NCBI RefSeq assembly: GCF_002305855.1
Contig: NZ_CP022163.1
Location: 620,292-684,291 of the forward strand
Length of the DNA: 64,000 bases
Source of the DNA: Melittangium boletus DSM 14713
GTDB lineage: Bacteria > Myxococcota > Myxococcia > Myxococcales > Myxococcaceae
Reading direction: 5' to 3'
Positions 16,133 to 25,073 of the stretch are shown in pieces. The position numbers and the translations under genes are program-made. How positions within the stretch are numbered: the stretch's first letter is position 1; every line of letters begins with the position of its first letter. The notes under the pieces were generated by a model, which searched no databases, was not told the DNA's origin, and was given only the letters and a program-made list of their open reading frames with translations.

Positions 16133-17458
16133 TCAGGCCTTGGTGATCTTCTCCCGGCCGGGGCCCACGTTCTTGCAGGCGTTGCGCGTGTCGACGACGA
16201 CGTGGGAGTGCTTGACCACGTCGCTGTAGTCGATGTTGGAGTGGTCGGTGAGGATGACCACCGCGTCGTAGCTGGCGAGCGTCTCCGGAGAGAGCGGCAC
16301 GGACTTCATGTTGAAGTGGAAGCCGTGGCCCTCCTCGAGCTTGGGCACGTACGGATCGTGGTAGTCCACCTCGGCGCCCGTGCCCTTGAGCAGGGTGATG
16401 ACGCGCAGGCTGGGGCTCTCGCGCATGTCGTCGATGTCCTTCTTGTACGCCGCGCCGATGCAGAGCACCTTGGAGCCGTTGAGCGTCTTGCGGTGCTTGT
16501 TGAGCGCTTCCATGGTGCGCTGCACCACGTAGTAGGGCATCTGCTGGTTCACCTCACCGGCGAGCTCGATGAACTTGGTGTGGAACTCGAACTCGCGCGC
16601 CTTCCACGTGAGGTAGAAGGGATCGATGGGGATGCAGTGCCCACCGAGGCCCGGGCCCGGGGTGAAGGGCATGAAGCCGAAGGGCTTGGTGGAAGCGGCC
16701 TGGATGACCTCCCACACGTCGATGTTCATGCGGTCGCAGAGCATCTTCATCTCGTTGACCATGGCGATGTTGACGCAGCGGAAGATGTTCTCCAGCAGCT
16801 TGGCGAGCTCCGCCACGCGGGTGCTGGACACGGGCACGGTGTCCTTGAGGGCGCTGGCGTAGAGCGCCTGGGCGACCTCGAGGCACGCGGGCGTGTAGCC
16901 GCCGACGATCTTCGGAATCGTCTTGGTGTTGAAGCTCTTGTTGCCCGGGTCCTCGCGCTCGGGGCTGAAGGCCAGGTGGAAGTCCACGCCCGCCTTGAGA
17001 CCGCCCTTCTCCAGCAGGGGCTTGAGGACCTCGTCCGTGGTGCCCGGGTAGGTGGTGGACTCGAGGATGAAGAGCTGGCCGGGACGCACGTGCGGCGCGA
17101 GCGCCTCACCCGTCTTGATGATGTAGCTCATGTCCGGCTCACGCGACGCGGTGAGGGGCGTGGGCACGCAGATGATGATGCAGTCGAGCTCCTTCGCCTT
17201 GGCGAAGTCCGTGGTCGCCTTGAGCTTGCCCGCGTCCGTCAGCACCTTGAGCGGCTCGCTCTTGATGTGCTTGATGTAGCTCTGCCCCTTGCCGATGTTC
17301 TCCACCTTGCGCGTGTCCACGTCGAGACCCGTCACCGGGTAACCCGCCTCCGCGAACGCCATGCCCAGCGGAAGACCCACGTAGCCCATCCCCACCACAC
17401 CCACCTTCGCCTCACGCTGACGGATCCGAGTCAGCAACGGGCTCACCATAACGCGCAT
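16133..17458 (-). CDS. UDP-N-acetylglucosamine 6-dehydrogenase-type enzyme
   Basis: 441 residues from the ATG at 17458, preceded by GGAGGAGGGTGAGAAG. The NAD motif is VGVVGMGYVGLPL. The catalytic cysteine lies in GLGGHCIPIDPFY, the Ile-Pro-Ile-Asp form typical of WbpA/TviB-like UDP-HexNAc dehydrogenases rather than plain UDP-glucose dehydrogenase. Other matches are ESTTYPGTT, AFSPEREDPGN and AYKKDIDDMRESP. It makes a UDP-uronate precursor for surface polysaccharide. It lies 60 bases downstream of the heparinase II/III-type gene in the same operon and is closed by the terminator at 16032-16080. Confidence 0.92.
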   Translation of the reverse strand: MRVMVSPLLTRIRQREAKVGVVGMGYVGLPLGMAFAEAGYPVTGLDVDTRKVENIGKGQSYIKHIKSEPLKVLTDAGKLKATTDFAKAKELDCIIICVPTPLTASREPDMSYIIKTGEALAPHVRPGQLFILESTTYPGTTDEVLKPLLEKGGLKAGVDFHLAFSPEREDPGNKSFNTKTIPKIVGGYTPACLEVAQALYASALKDTVPVSSTRVAELAKLLENIFRCVNIAMVNEMKMLCDRMNIDVWEVIQAASTKPFGFMPFTPGPGLGGHCIPIDPFYLTWKAREFEFHTKFIELAGEVNQQMPYYVVQRTMEALNKHRKTLNGSKVLCIGAAYKKDIDDMRESPSLRVITLLKGTGAEVDYHDPYVPKLEEGHGFHFNMKSVPLSPETLASYDAVVILTDHSNIDYSDVVKHSHVVVDTRNACKNVGPGREKITKA

Positions 17459-17518
17459 CTTCTCACCCTCCTCCACCTGAGGGCATGCGGGTCTTCCCGC
17501 CATGCCCATCCAAGACCA

Positions 17519-19594
17519 TCACCCAAAAACGACGACCCACCGCAACCACGCCGGAGGCGACAACTTTCCTCCGAACACCACCACCCGCGACTCCACCTGG
17601 AGGCCGTAGCCCGGCGAATACCGGGACGTCTCCAACCGCGGGCAGACACCTGATTCAAAGAGCACCACCGCCACGGGGCTGTCCGCGGGCCCCAACTCCA
17701 CCGCGAGCGGTTCGAAGATTCGCGGGGCCTCCGGGACTCGCAGCGCCCGCGCCAGCTGACCGGCGGTGGGCTCGCGCAATCTCGCCTCGCGGTCCGGAAG
17801 GTGGAGTCTCCCCGTCACTTCGTGAAGCCCCACCCCCACCAAAGATTCGACGATTCCCAGCGCGCGCTCGCGCTTGTCGAGCACGAAGGTGCGCTCCACG
17901 CCCACGGGCGAGGACAGCAGGCGGTAGCCGTCATGCCGCGCGCACAGCCGCTCCAGCTCGCCGCCCGTCTGGAACACCTGCACGCGGGCGCGCGCCGACT
18001 CGGGCAGCGCGAACAACCGATGGGGCTCCAACGGCGCCTGCTCCGCGCCATCCACCTGCAACGTGTTGTGCGCCGCCGTGGAGCGCAGGGCGTTGCGCAC
18101 GGAGGGCTCGCGCGTGTACGTGCCCGTCCCCGGATCCACGATGACGGGGCGCCCTCCCAGGTGCAGCTCGAAGGAGAGCTTGTCGTTGTGGCTGTGACCC
18201 CCCACCCCGCCCTGGCCCTGGGCCCCCGCGCTCACCGTCACCACCGCCCCGGCGCCGCGCAGCACGTGGAAGCCCCCCTCGGGGAAGCTCACCGATACCG
18301 GCGCCGGCGCGGACCGCAGCGAGCGGAAGCGCTCGAGACCCGTCCGGCCCAGCAGCCACGCCGCCTCGTCCGGGAAGTCACCGCCCGAGAGGGTCGCGTC
18401 TCCGAAGATCGCGGCGCCCAGCGGCGCCAGGTAGCCCTGCTCGCGCGGATCGCGCTCCTTGAAAGGGAAGACGCGTCCCGAGTCGTTGTCCCCCACCTGC
18501 GGGGCCAGGCCCTGTTCCGAGGTCCAGGCGCGCGAGGCCGCGAACATGCCGCGCAGCCGCCGCTCATAGACGCCGCCCAGGTCCACGCCCCGCACCCGCG
18601 CCACCACGAGCGCCAGCGTGAAGAGCTCCACCGACAACCGGTGGTAGGGAATGGAGCCCTCGAAGGAGCTGCCGTCCGCGTTCACCTGCGCCACCACCTG
18701 GGCGCGCAACCCGGCCACCGCGAGCGCCGTCCGCCTGGCCGCGTCCGGAAGATCCGGGAAGAGCAAGCTCATCACCAGCAGGCCCACGAAGTTGGAGACG
18801 AGGTGGTTGTTGGGCACCGCGCCGCCATCCTCCAGATGTGACTCCACCCAGGCCGAGTGCTCCGCGAGGGATTGCAGCACGGGCACGAGGAACTCCGGCC
18901 TCCGGACCTCGGGCGCGTCCGCGAACATCCAGAGCGCCTGCGCCAGGTTGGCGCCCCTCAGCGCCACGTCCATGGGGCACGTCCACTGCACCCCCTCGCC
19001 CACGGGATTGGCCTGGAGGAAGTCCAGCGCGCGCGCCACGAAGCCCCGCGCGAAGCTCCGCCGCGCGTCCTCGTCCGAGGCCACCCAGTAGCCCTGGCCG
19101 AGCGCCACGAGGCAGTCCAGCCGCCCCAACTCCCACGGGTACTTGGGGTCCACCCCCGGCCGAGTCAGCAGCAGCCGCTCCACCGGAACGACGGGGTAGC
19201 GGTAGCCGCTGCCCACATCCAGGGACCAGTCCACCGGCTGGCCCTCGCCGAAGCACACACGGGTGCCGAAGACGTGGTACTCGCCGCGCAGGGCCGCCTG
19301 GGCCCGCTCCAGCGCCCGCTCACTGGCGCCCGGCATCGCCGCGAGCGCCTCCAGCACCGAGGTCCGCTGCCCCACCTCGCACCAGGCGCCCCCCAGGCGC
19401 GTCGTCAGCGCCCGCTCGGCCAGTTCCTCGGCGCTCGTTACCCCGAAGGCCTCGAGGAGCCCCCGCTCATCGAGCCGCTCGCGCTTCTTATAGAGCGCTT
19501 GCCGAGCCACCCCGTGGACCCGCCGCACCATGCCTCGTGCGAGTCCCACGGGGGCGAGTCTTGCGATCGTCGAGTAGTAGCTCAGCGTGCCCAT
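17519..19594 (-). CDS. Heparinase II/III-family polysaccharide-modifying protein
   Basis: 691 residues from the ATG at 19594 (GGAG five bases upstream). An alpha-helical toroid (about 60-400; HLVSNFVGLLVMSLLF, DGSSFEGSIPYHRLS) is followed by the beta-sandwich heparinase II/III domain (GGFHVLRG, GGHSHNDKLSFELHLGGRPV, VDPGTGTYT, RSTAAHNTLQVDG). The His/Asn/Asp of HSHND and the HNT motif are the family's catalytic and metal region. There is no obvious signal peptide. Pairing with a UDP-uronate-forming dehydrogenase suggests action on the uronate-containing exopolysaccharide made by the same pathway, as in many exopolysaccharide clusters. It diverges from the histidine-kinase-like gene across ~290 bases with no other recognisable feature. 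Confidence 0.85.
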   Translation of the reverse strand: MGTLSYYSTIARLAPVGLARGMVRRVHGVARQALYKKRERLDERGLLEAFGVTSAEELAERALTTRLGGAWCEVGQRTSVLEALAAMPGASERALERAQAALRGEYHVFGTRVCFGEGQPVDWSLDVGSGYRYPVVPVERLLLTRPGVDPKYPWELGRLDCLVALGQGYWVASDEDARRSFARGFVARALDFLQANPVGEGVQWTCPMDVALRGANLAQALWMFADAPEVRRPEFLVPVLQSLAEHSAWVESHLEDGGAVPNNHLVSNFVGLLVMSLLFPDLPDAARRTALAVAGLRAQVVAQVNADGSSFEGSIPYHRLSVELFTLALVVARVRGVDLGGVYERRLRGMFAASRAWTSEQGLAPQVGDNDSGRVFPFKERDPREQGYLAPLGAAIFGDATLSGGDFPDEAAWLLGRTGLERFRSLRSAPAPVSVSFPEGGFHVLRGAGAVVTVSAGAQGQGGVGGHSHNDKLSFELHLGGRPVIVDPGTGTYTREPSVRNALRSTAAHNTLQVDGAEQAPLEPHRLFALPESARARVQVFQTGGELERLCARHDGYRLLSSPVGVERTFVLDKRERALGIVESLVGVGLHEVTGRLHLPDREARLREPTAGQLARALRVPEAPRIFEPLAVELGPADSPVAVVLFESGVCPRLETSRYSPGYGLQVESRVVVFGGKLSPPAWLRWVVVFG

Positions 19595-19881
19595 TCGCGC
19601 TCCGTCCCCTCCCGGACGCATCTCCTAGCAAAGGGTCTGCCATCGTTTTCTCAGGGGAAGACACGGCCCGGGCCCCGAGGAACACCTGGAGATCAGTAAA
19701 AAGGTCGGCAGCGCCGAACCCCACGAGTGGAAAGGTTTTCACTTCGTGGCCCCCGGGCTTCCCATGAGAGGCCGCGTTGCACCCTCGCCCGCCCATGCGC
19801 ATTCCTCCTTCTGTGCTGGAAGGTGCTTGGAGCGGGCAAGAGGTGGGAGTAGGTGGGAGCGTCTCCGGGGTGGAGCGACTG

Positions 19882-20811
19882 ATGTCGTCCATCGCCGAGC
19901 AGGCCCTTCACCACGGCGCGAGGGTAGGCTTGAATGCCCTCCTGGAGGCAGTTGTGCGTCTTTCAGGGACAAGCGGCGCCGCCTTGTACACACATGGGCG
20001 ACGCGTGCTCCAGATGGGCCGGGCGCCTCCTGGATGGGATCAGGCGCACCCCTGGCAGGTCTTCCAGGAGGGCTCCACCATTCTGGTGGTGGGAGAGCCT
20101 TGCCGGGACGCGGCCACACGACACACCCTCGCGCGGCTGACGGGTCTGGGCGGCGCGCTGCTGGCGAGCCTGGCGCGGGAGGAAGAGTCCCAGGCCGAGC
20201 GCAACCGGTTGCGCCTGGAGCGGCAACGGCTCAAGGAAGCGCTGGCGCACCGGGAGCGGGCCTGGGCGCGCGCGGCGCATGATCTGAGAACGCCTCTGCT
20301 CGTCTTGCAGGGCTACATCGAGATGATGAACAAGGGCATCGCGGGCGCGCTCACTCCGGCCATGCAGCGCTATCTCGATCGCATGCGCCAGTCCGCGGCG
20401 GACCTCAATACGCGGTTGCAGCAGCGACAGCGCGGCGAGACGTTCCCCTCCTCGGATCTCCGGCCCCTGCTGAACGCGGCCTTCGGACCGGGGCGGCCCG
20501 GCGCCGCTCGATTGGAGCTGCCCGAGGAGCCGATCCGCGTCCGCGCCCCTCGGACGACGCTGGCCCTGCTGGTGCGCGCCCTGGAGCGGCTGCTGGTCGG
20601 CGCGGGGGCCTCGCACACGGAGATGCGGGTGGACGTCCCGGACGACAGTCAGATGTGGCGGCTGTGCGTCCAGAGCCAGGTGGAGCGGCCCCTGCCCGAG
20701 CGCGCGATGCTGTCCCTGGAGCGGTTGGCGCGCCGGGGAGAGGTCCGGCTCGCCGTGCGGCGGGAGAACGGCGTGGAACTGACGGTGCTGCTGCCTCGGC
20801 TCGCCACCTGA
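19882..20811 (+). CDS. Histidine-kinase-like protein with degenerate ATPase domain
   Basis: 309 residues from the ATG at 19882, which has GGAG six bases upstream; longer in-frame starts at 19777 and 19795 lack a site. A GAF-like sensor region (about 10-95) is followed by a coiled-coil linker and a HisKA dimerisation helix with H133 (AAHDLRTPLLVLQGYIEMM). The C-terminal part occupies the HATPase position, but the N box and the DxGxG and GxGxG ATP-lid motifs cannot be found. It may be a pseudokinase or a phosphotransfer or dimerisation partner. No membrane segment. It is convergent with the DedA gene. Confidence 0.75.
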   Translation: MSSIAEQALHHGARVGLNALLEAVVRLSGTSGAALYTHGRRVLQMGRAPPGWDQAHPWQVFQEGSTILVVGEPCRDAATRHTLARLTGLGGALLASLAREEESQAERNRLRLERQRLKEALAHRERAWARAAHDLRTPLLVLQGYIEMMNKGIAGALTPAMQRYLDRMRQSAADLNTRLQQRQRGETFPSSDLRPLLNAAFGPGRPGAARLELPEEPIRVRAPRTTLALLVRALERLLVGAGASHTEMRVDVPDDSQMWRLCVQSQVERPLPERAMLSLERLARRGEVRLAVRRENGVELTVLLPRLAT

Positions 20812-20827
20812 ATCCGCCGGGAGGGGT

Positions 20828-21457
20828 TCAGACCTCCCGCGAGGGAGGCGCCAGCAAGCGGGCCGCCCGGATCAGGCGGCGCTGCTTGAACCAGCGCCTC
20901 GTGAGCCATGCCACGCCCGCGCCGAGCACCGCGAGGAGCAACCACCGCAGGCCGCCCTGAACCTCGGCGAGCACCGCGGGGCCGAAGCGCAAGCCCAGCC
21001 ACGTCACGCCCAGGGCGGGAATCCACGCCGCGGCGCCATCGGCGAGGACGAACTGCCGGTAGGGCAGCCGCGTGGCGCCCGCGAGCAGGTAGGCCGGAGC
21101 GCGCAGCCCGGGAAGGAAGCGGGCGAGGAACACGGCCAGGGGTCCTCGCCGCATGTACATCTGTTGCAGGAGCTCGAGCCGCGCGGGCGGAAACATCCTC
21201 GACAGCCGGGGATGGGAGAAGACGCGAGGCCCCAGCGCGAAGCCGATCCGGTAGAGCGCGCTGTCCCCGGCGAGGATGCCCAGGTAGGCGGCGAGCGCCA
21301 TGAGGGGAAAATTCGCCCCGCTGCGCGAGACGAGGATGCCTCCGGTGAGGACGATCAACTCCTCGCTCAGCGGGGCGCCCACGCCACAGAGCAGCAGGAG
21401 CAGGAAGACGGCGGGATACGAGAAACCAGAGATCAACAGCGCGATCTGCGTGTCCAC
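20828..21457 (-). CDS. DedA-family membrane protein
   Basis: 209 residues; GTG start with AGGAGG five bases upstream. Hydrophobic segments and the family signatures are present: GAPLSEELIVLTGG, AAYLGILAGDSALYRIG and FLARFLPGLRAPAYLLAGATRLPYRQF. The acidic pair in the first membrane dip and the FLARFLPGLR arginines are those needed for DedA function. DedA proteins flip polyprenyl-phosphate or phospholipids and support envelope homeostasis. It lies downstream of the chemosensory operon, beyond that operon's terminator. Confidence 0.9.
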   Translation of the reverse strand: MDTQIALLISGFSYPAVFLLLLLCGVGAPLSEELIVLTGGILVSRSGANFPLMALAAYLGILAGDSALYRIGFALGPRVFSHPRLSRMFPPARLELLQQMYMRRGPLAVFLARFLPGLRAPAYLLAGATRLPYRQFVLADGAAAWIPALGVTWLGLRFGPAVLAEVQGGLRWLLLAVLGAGVAWLTRRWFKQRRLIRAARLLAPPSREV

Positions 21458-21500
21458 CGAGCCTCCTGACGTCCCCGCTCAGGGTGCTCACACCGGGAGG

Positions 21501-21532
21501 TAAGGAAAAGGGACCCAGGTACCTTGGTCCCT
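21501..21532 (-). terminator. Rho-independent terminator of the chemosensory operon
   Basis: AGGGACC...GGTCCCT with an inner AGGTACCT self-pairing forms a tight hairpin followed, on the minus strand, by TTTTCCTTA. It begins eight bases after the cheA stop codon. Confidence 0.75.
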
Positions 21533-21539
21533 CGCCTGC

Positions 21540-24062
21540 TCATGCGCTGGTGGGGAGGAGCTGGCGGACCAGATCCAACAACTTGCCGCGCTCCACCTCG
21601 CGCTTGACGAGGTAGCCGTCGGCGCCCGCCTCCAGGCCCGCGGCCCGCTCCTGGGGCGTGTCCAGGGAGGTACACAGGATGACGGGGATATGGGACAGCC
21701 GGGGATGGGCGCGAATGCGCTTGGTGAGGCCGATGCCATCCAGCCGGGGCATCTGCCAGTCACTCACGACGAGCTGACAGGGCGTGCGCTCGAGGATGCC
21801 CAGGGCTTCCTGTCCATCACCGGCCGTCACCACCGAGTAGCCCGCGATCTCCAGGAGCGACTTGATGGCGAAGCGCGTGGTGAGCGCGTCGTCGCACACG
21901 AGGATGTGCGGACGGCGCGTCTCGGTGGCGGCGCGCAACACCACCGGCGTGGCGGCGGCGCGCAGCAGCTCGGGCGCGTTGAGCACGGGGACCACGCTGC
22001 CATCGTCCAGCACGGCGGCCCCGGCCAGGTGCGCCACATGGCGCAGATGACGGCCCAGCGAGCGCACCACGATCTCCTGCTGGCCCACCACCGCGTCGAT
22101 GGCGAACACCGCGCGCACCCCGCCGAGCGCCAGCACCATGGCCGTCTGGGGCTTGCCCGACTCGAGCGCCAGCGGCAGCCGCGGCATCTGCAGGGAGACG
22201 GAGAGCGGATGGAAGGGCAGCTGCTCGTCCTCGACGCGCGCCACCACATGGCCGGCCACCGTGCCCACGTCCGCCGGGGCCAGACGCAGCACGCGCTCCA
22301 CCGAGTCCGAGGGAATGGCGACCACCGCCGTGCCCGTGCGCACGAGCAGGCCCAGCGCGCCCGCGAGGATGAGGGGCAGATCGATGGTGAAGCGCGTGCC
22401 CTGTCCCCGGGTGAAGGAGATGTCCACGGCGCCTTGCAACCGTGTGGCCGTGCTCTGCACCACGTCCAGCCCCACGCCCCGCCCCGACGTCTCCGTCACC
22501 TGCTCGCGGGTGGAGAAGCCCGGCTCGAAGACCAGCCGCGCGGCCTGCATGTCGGTGAGCTTGGACGCCTCCGGCTCGGTGAGCAATCCCCGGCGCACCG
22601 CCGTGGCGCGCACGTTCTCCGGGGACAGGCCCGCGCCGTCGTCCTCCACCACCACCGCCAGGCGAGTGCCCCGGGGCTCCACCCTCACGGACAACTGCCC
22701 GCGCGGCGACTTGCCCGCCACCACGCGCTCCGCCGTGGACTCCAGGCCATGATCCAGGGCGTTGCGCACCAGATGCTGGAGGGGATCCTTCAGCACGTCC
22801 ACGATGCGCCGATCGATGCGGACATCCCCTCCGGCGAGGACCAGCTCCACGTCCTTGCCCAGCCGGGCGGCCAGCTCGCGCACCGTGCGCTTGAGCGGCT
22901 CGAGCATCTGCGAGGCGGGCACCATGCGCAGATCCCTCAGGTCATCGCGCACCACCTGCGCCACCAGCGCGAGCTGTTCGCCCTCGCGGTGCACGTCCTT
23001 GGACAGCTGCAGCAGCTGCTTCTGCACGCCGCGCACCTGTCCCACGCCCGCGCGCAAGGACTCCAGGGCCCCACCCCCGCCCCCCGAGAGCGCCAGTTGC
23101 TGGGCCGCGCGCTCCAGCTGCAACAGGGCATGGTTCGTCTGCTCCATCAGCTCGCGGTGCGCCTCCGCGCGGCGCAACTGCTGAGCCCGTCCCGCCGCGA
23201 GCTGTTCCACCTGCAGGGCCAGCGAGTCGAGCGTGCGCACCGACACGCGCACCGCCCGGTCCATGTCCTGCTGCCGCCGGCCCGCCGCCGAGCGCGCCGT
23301 CACCTCGGGCTCGGCCGGAGCCGCCGCGGGCTCGGGCGCCAGGTCCTCCAGTGATTCCAGGGAGCCGCGCAGTTGCACGAGCGCGCCCGCGATGTCCGAG
23401 GCCGCCACGCTGGCGCCGACGCCCGCCTCCTCCATGCGCGCGAAACCCGCCCGGATGGAGCTCGCCAGGGACTCCACCGCGGTCACGCCCGCGACGTTGG
23501 CCGCGGCCTTCATCAGCTCCGCGAGGCCCACCGCTTCCCAGACGGCTCCCGGCCGATCCTCCAACCCCGGAGAGCACAGCCGGCCCAGCGCCGCCTCCAG
23601 CTTCTCCAGCGTCTGCAGTCCCTCGCGCCGGAAGTGCGCCGGGACCCTCGCCTTCGCCTCGTTCACCGACTCGAAGCCACCCCGGCCGAGCCCCGCCAAC
23701 AGCGAGGACAACCCCTCGATGACAGGCGTCTCCCCGGCATCGCCCCGGTTGAGCGCGGCCTCGATGGCGGACAGGCTGCGCAGGGTGGAGTCCACCAGGC
23801 CCGGTGGCGGAACATGGCCCGGGGAGCAGCGCGCGAGTCCATCCTCGATCGCGTGCACCAACTGCTCGATGTCCGACAGGCCGAGGCTGGCCGCGGAGCC
23901 CTTGAGACTGTGCACCTCGCGCTTGAGGGCCGTGAGCTGTTCGGCGGCCTGCTCGGCCGTGCCCTGCTCCAGCCCCAGCACCGCGGTGCCGATGGTCTGC
24001 AACTGCTCGCGCGTCTCCGCGGCGAAGATGGGCCAGAGGCTGCGCAGCACCCGAGGATCCAT
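21540..24062 (-). CDS. cheA: Hybrid chemosensory kinase CheA with C-terminal receiver
   Basis: 840 residues: HPt domain with the phospho-accepting H51 (REVHSLKGSAASLGL), an alanine-rich linker, dimerisation helices (about 270-370), HATPase with H/N box (HLVRNALDHG), VEDDGAGLS and TSGRGVGLDVV, a CheW-like domain (about 570-700), and a receiver with D768 (VVSDWQMPRLDG). The CheA-REC fusion resembles FrzE and WspE. It autophosphorylates and can pass phosphate to its own receiver and to the stand-alone receiver encoded at 24665. In the receiver the usual Lys-Pro is Lys-Arg (YLVKRE). It is the last gene of the operon. Confidence 0.95.
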   Translation of the reverse strand: MDPRVLRSLWPIFAAETREQLQTIGTAVLGLEQGTAEQAAEQLTALKREVHSLKGSAASLGLSDIEQLVHAIEDGLARCSPGHVPPPGLVDSTLRSLSAIEAALNRGDAGETPVIEGLSSLLAGLGRGGFESVNEAKARVPAHFRREGLQTLEKLEAALGRLCSPGLEDRPGAVWEAVGLAELMKAAANVAGVTAVESLASSIRAGFARMEEAGVGASVAASDIAGALVQLRGSLESLEDLAPEPAAAPAEPEVTARSAAGRRQQDMDRAVRVSVRTLDSLALQVEQLAAGRAQQLRRAEAHRELMEQTNHALLQLERAAQQLALSGGGGGALESLRAGVGQVRGVQKQLLQLSKDVHREGEQLALVAQVVRDDLRDLRMVPASQMLEPLKRTVRELAARLGKDVELVLAGGDVRIDRRIVDVLKDPLQHLVRNALDHGLESTAERVVAGKSPRGQLSVRVEPRGTRLAVVVEDDGAGLSPENVRATAVRRGLLTEPEASKLTDMQAARLVFEPGFSTREQVTETSGRGVGLDVVQSTATRLQGAVDISFTRGQGTRFTIDLPLILAGALGLLVRTGTAVVAIPSDSVERVLRLAPADVGTVAGHVVARVEDEQLPFHPLSVSLQMPRLPLALESGKPQTAMVLALGGVRAVFAIDAVVGQQEIVVRSLGRHLRHVAHLAGAAVLDDGSVVPVLNAPELLRAAATPVVLRAATETRRPHILVCDDALTTRFAIKSLLEIAGYSVVTAGDGQEALGILERTPCQLVVSDWQMPRLDGIGLTKRIRAHPRLSHIPVILCTSLDTPQERAAGLEAGADGYLVKREVERGKLLDLVRQLLPTSA

Positions 24063-24075
24063 CGCGTCTCCCGCC

Positions 24076-24654
24076 CTATCCCCGCCCCGCCACGGCGGGA
24101 TCGCTCAACTGCACGAGATCGAGCACCATGAGCCGGTTGCGGGTGAGGAACGTGAAGGGGCCGGGCGGAGGCTGGGACAGGTCCACGCGCGGCAGCTCCT
24201 GCCGGCCGTCCACCTCTTCCACCGCCAATCCAAAGAACTCCTCGGCCGCTTCCACCACCACGACCCGGCCCAGGTCCGACATTCCTCCGCCCTCCAGTCC
24301 CAGCACCTGGCGCAGGTCCAGCACCGGCACCACGCGCGAGCGCGACACCAGGGCGCCCAGCACGTAGCGCGGCGCGCCCGGCAGCGGGCACAGACCGCGG
24401 GACTCCAGCACGTGATCCACCGCGTCGATGGGCACCGCGTAGCGCTCTCCGCCCACGCGGAAGGAGAGCACCGAGATCGTCTCGCGGCGCTCCTCCTGGC
24501 GCGACTCGGCCAGCACGCGGGCCCGATCGGCCAGCACCTCGCGGCGGCGCTCTGGACTGAGCACCTGCGCGCCCTCGAGCACCGCCTGCGCCTCGTCCAG
24601 CTTGCGGCGCAGGACCGTGTAGTCGATTTTCTCCCGCGACTCGTCGCCGGACAT
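24076..24654 (-). CDS. cheW: CheW-type adaptor protein
   Basis: 192 residues from the ATG at 24654 (GAGAGGG just before it). A charged helical N-terminus (about 1-65, Arg/Glu-rich) precedes the CheW fold (ISVLSFRVGGERYAVPIDAV, YVLGALVSRSRVVPVLDLRQVLGL, FFGLAVEEVDG). It couples the MCP to CheA. It is the second CheW in the operon and sits directly before cheA (13 bases). Confidence 0.92.
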   Translation of the reverse strand: MSGDESREKIDYTVLRRKLDEAQAVLEGAQVLSPERRREVLADRARVLAESRQEERRETISVLSFRVGGERYAVPIDAVDHVLESRGLCPLPGAPRYVLGALVSRSRVVPVLDLRQVLGLEGGGMSDLGRVVVVEAAEEFFGLAVEEVDGRQELPRVDLSQPPPGPFTFLTRNRLMVLDLVQLSDPAVAGRG

Positions 24655-24664
24655 GACCCTCTCT

Positions 24665-25042
24665 CTAGAACTTGCTGGCGGGCAGCTTGAGGATGCTGCG
24701 CACCTTTTCGCGCAGGTCATCCACTACCACGGGCTTGTTGAGGAAGGCGCTCGCCCCCACCAGACGGCCCCGCTGACGGCTCGCGTCGTCCTTGAGCGAC
24801 GTGAGCATCACGAACGGCGTGGAAAACAGGATGGGGTCGGCCCGGACCGCGGCGCACAGCGCGAACCCGTCCATCTCCGGCATCTGCACATCGGAGATGA
24901 TCAGATCCGGCTTGACCTCCCGGGCGCGAGCGAGCCCCTGAACCCCGTTGCCCGCTTCGAAGAACTCCAGCCCCCACCCCATCAAATACACCTGGATGAG
25001 GTGGGTGATGGTCTTCGTGTCCTCGACGATGAGTACCTTCAT
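24665..25042 (-). CDS. Stand-alone CheY-like response regulator
   Basis: 125 residues, a single receiver domain. Acidic pocket E7/D8 (LIVEDT), phospho-acceptor D51 (LIISDVQMPEMDGF), LTS threonine/serine and NKP lysine are all in place, so it should be phosphorylatable. It has no output domain and therefore acts by protein contact, as CheY does. It lies between the MCP and CheW genes, with ten bases to the next gene. Confidence 0.93.
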   Translation of the reverse strand: MKVLIVEDTKTITHLIQVYLMGWGLEFFEAGNGVQGLARAREVKPDLIISDVQMPEMDGFALCAAVRADPILFSTPFVMLTSLKDDASRQRGRLVGASAFLNKPVVVDDLREKVRSILKLPASKF

Positions 25043-25073
25043 TCTTCCTTTCCCTCCACGAACAGCCCCCCGG

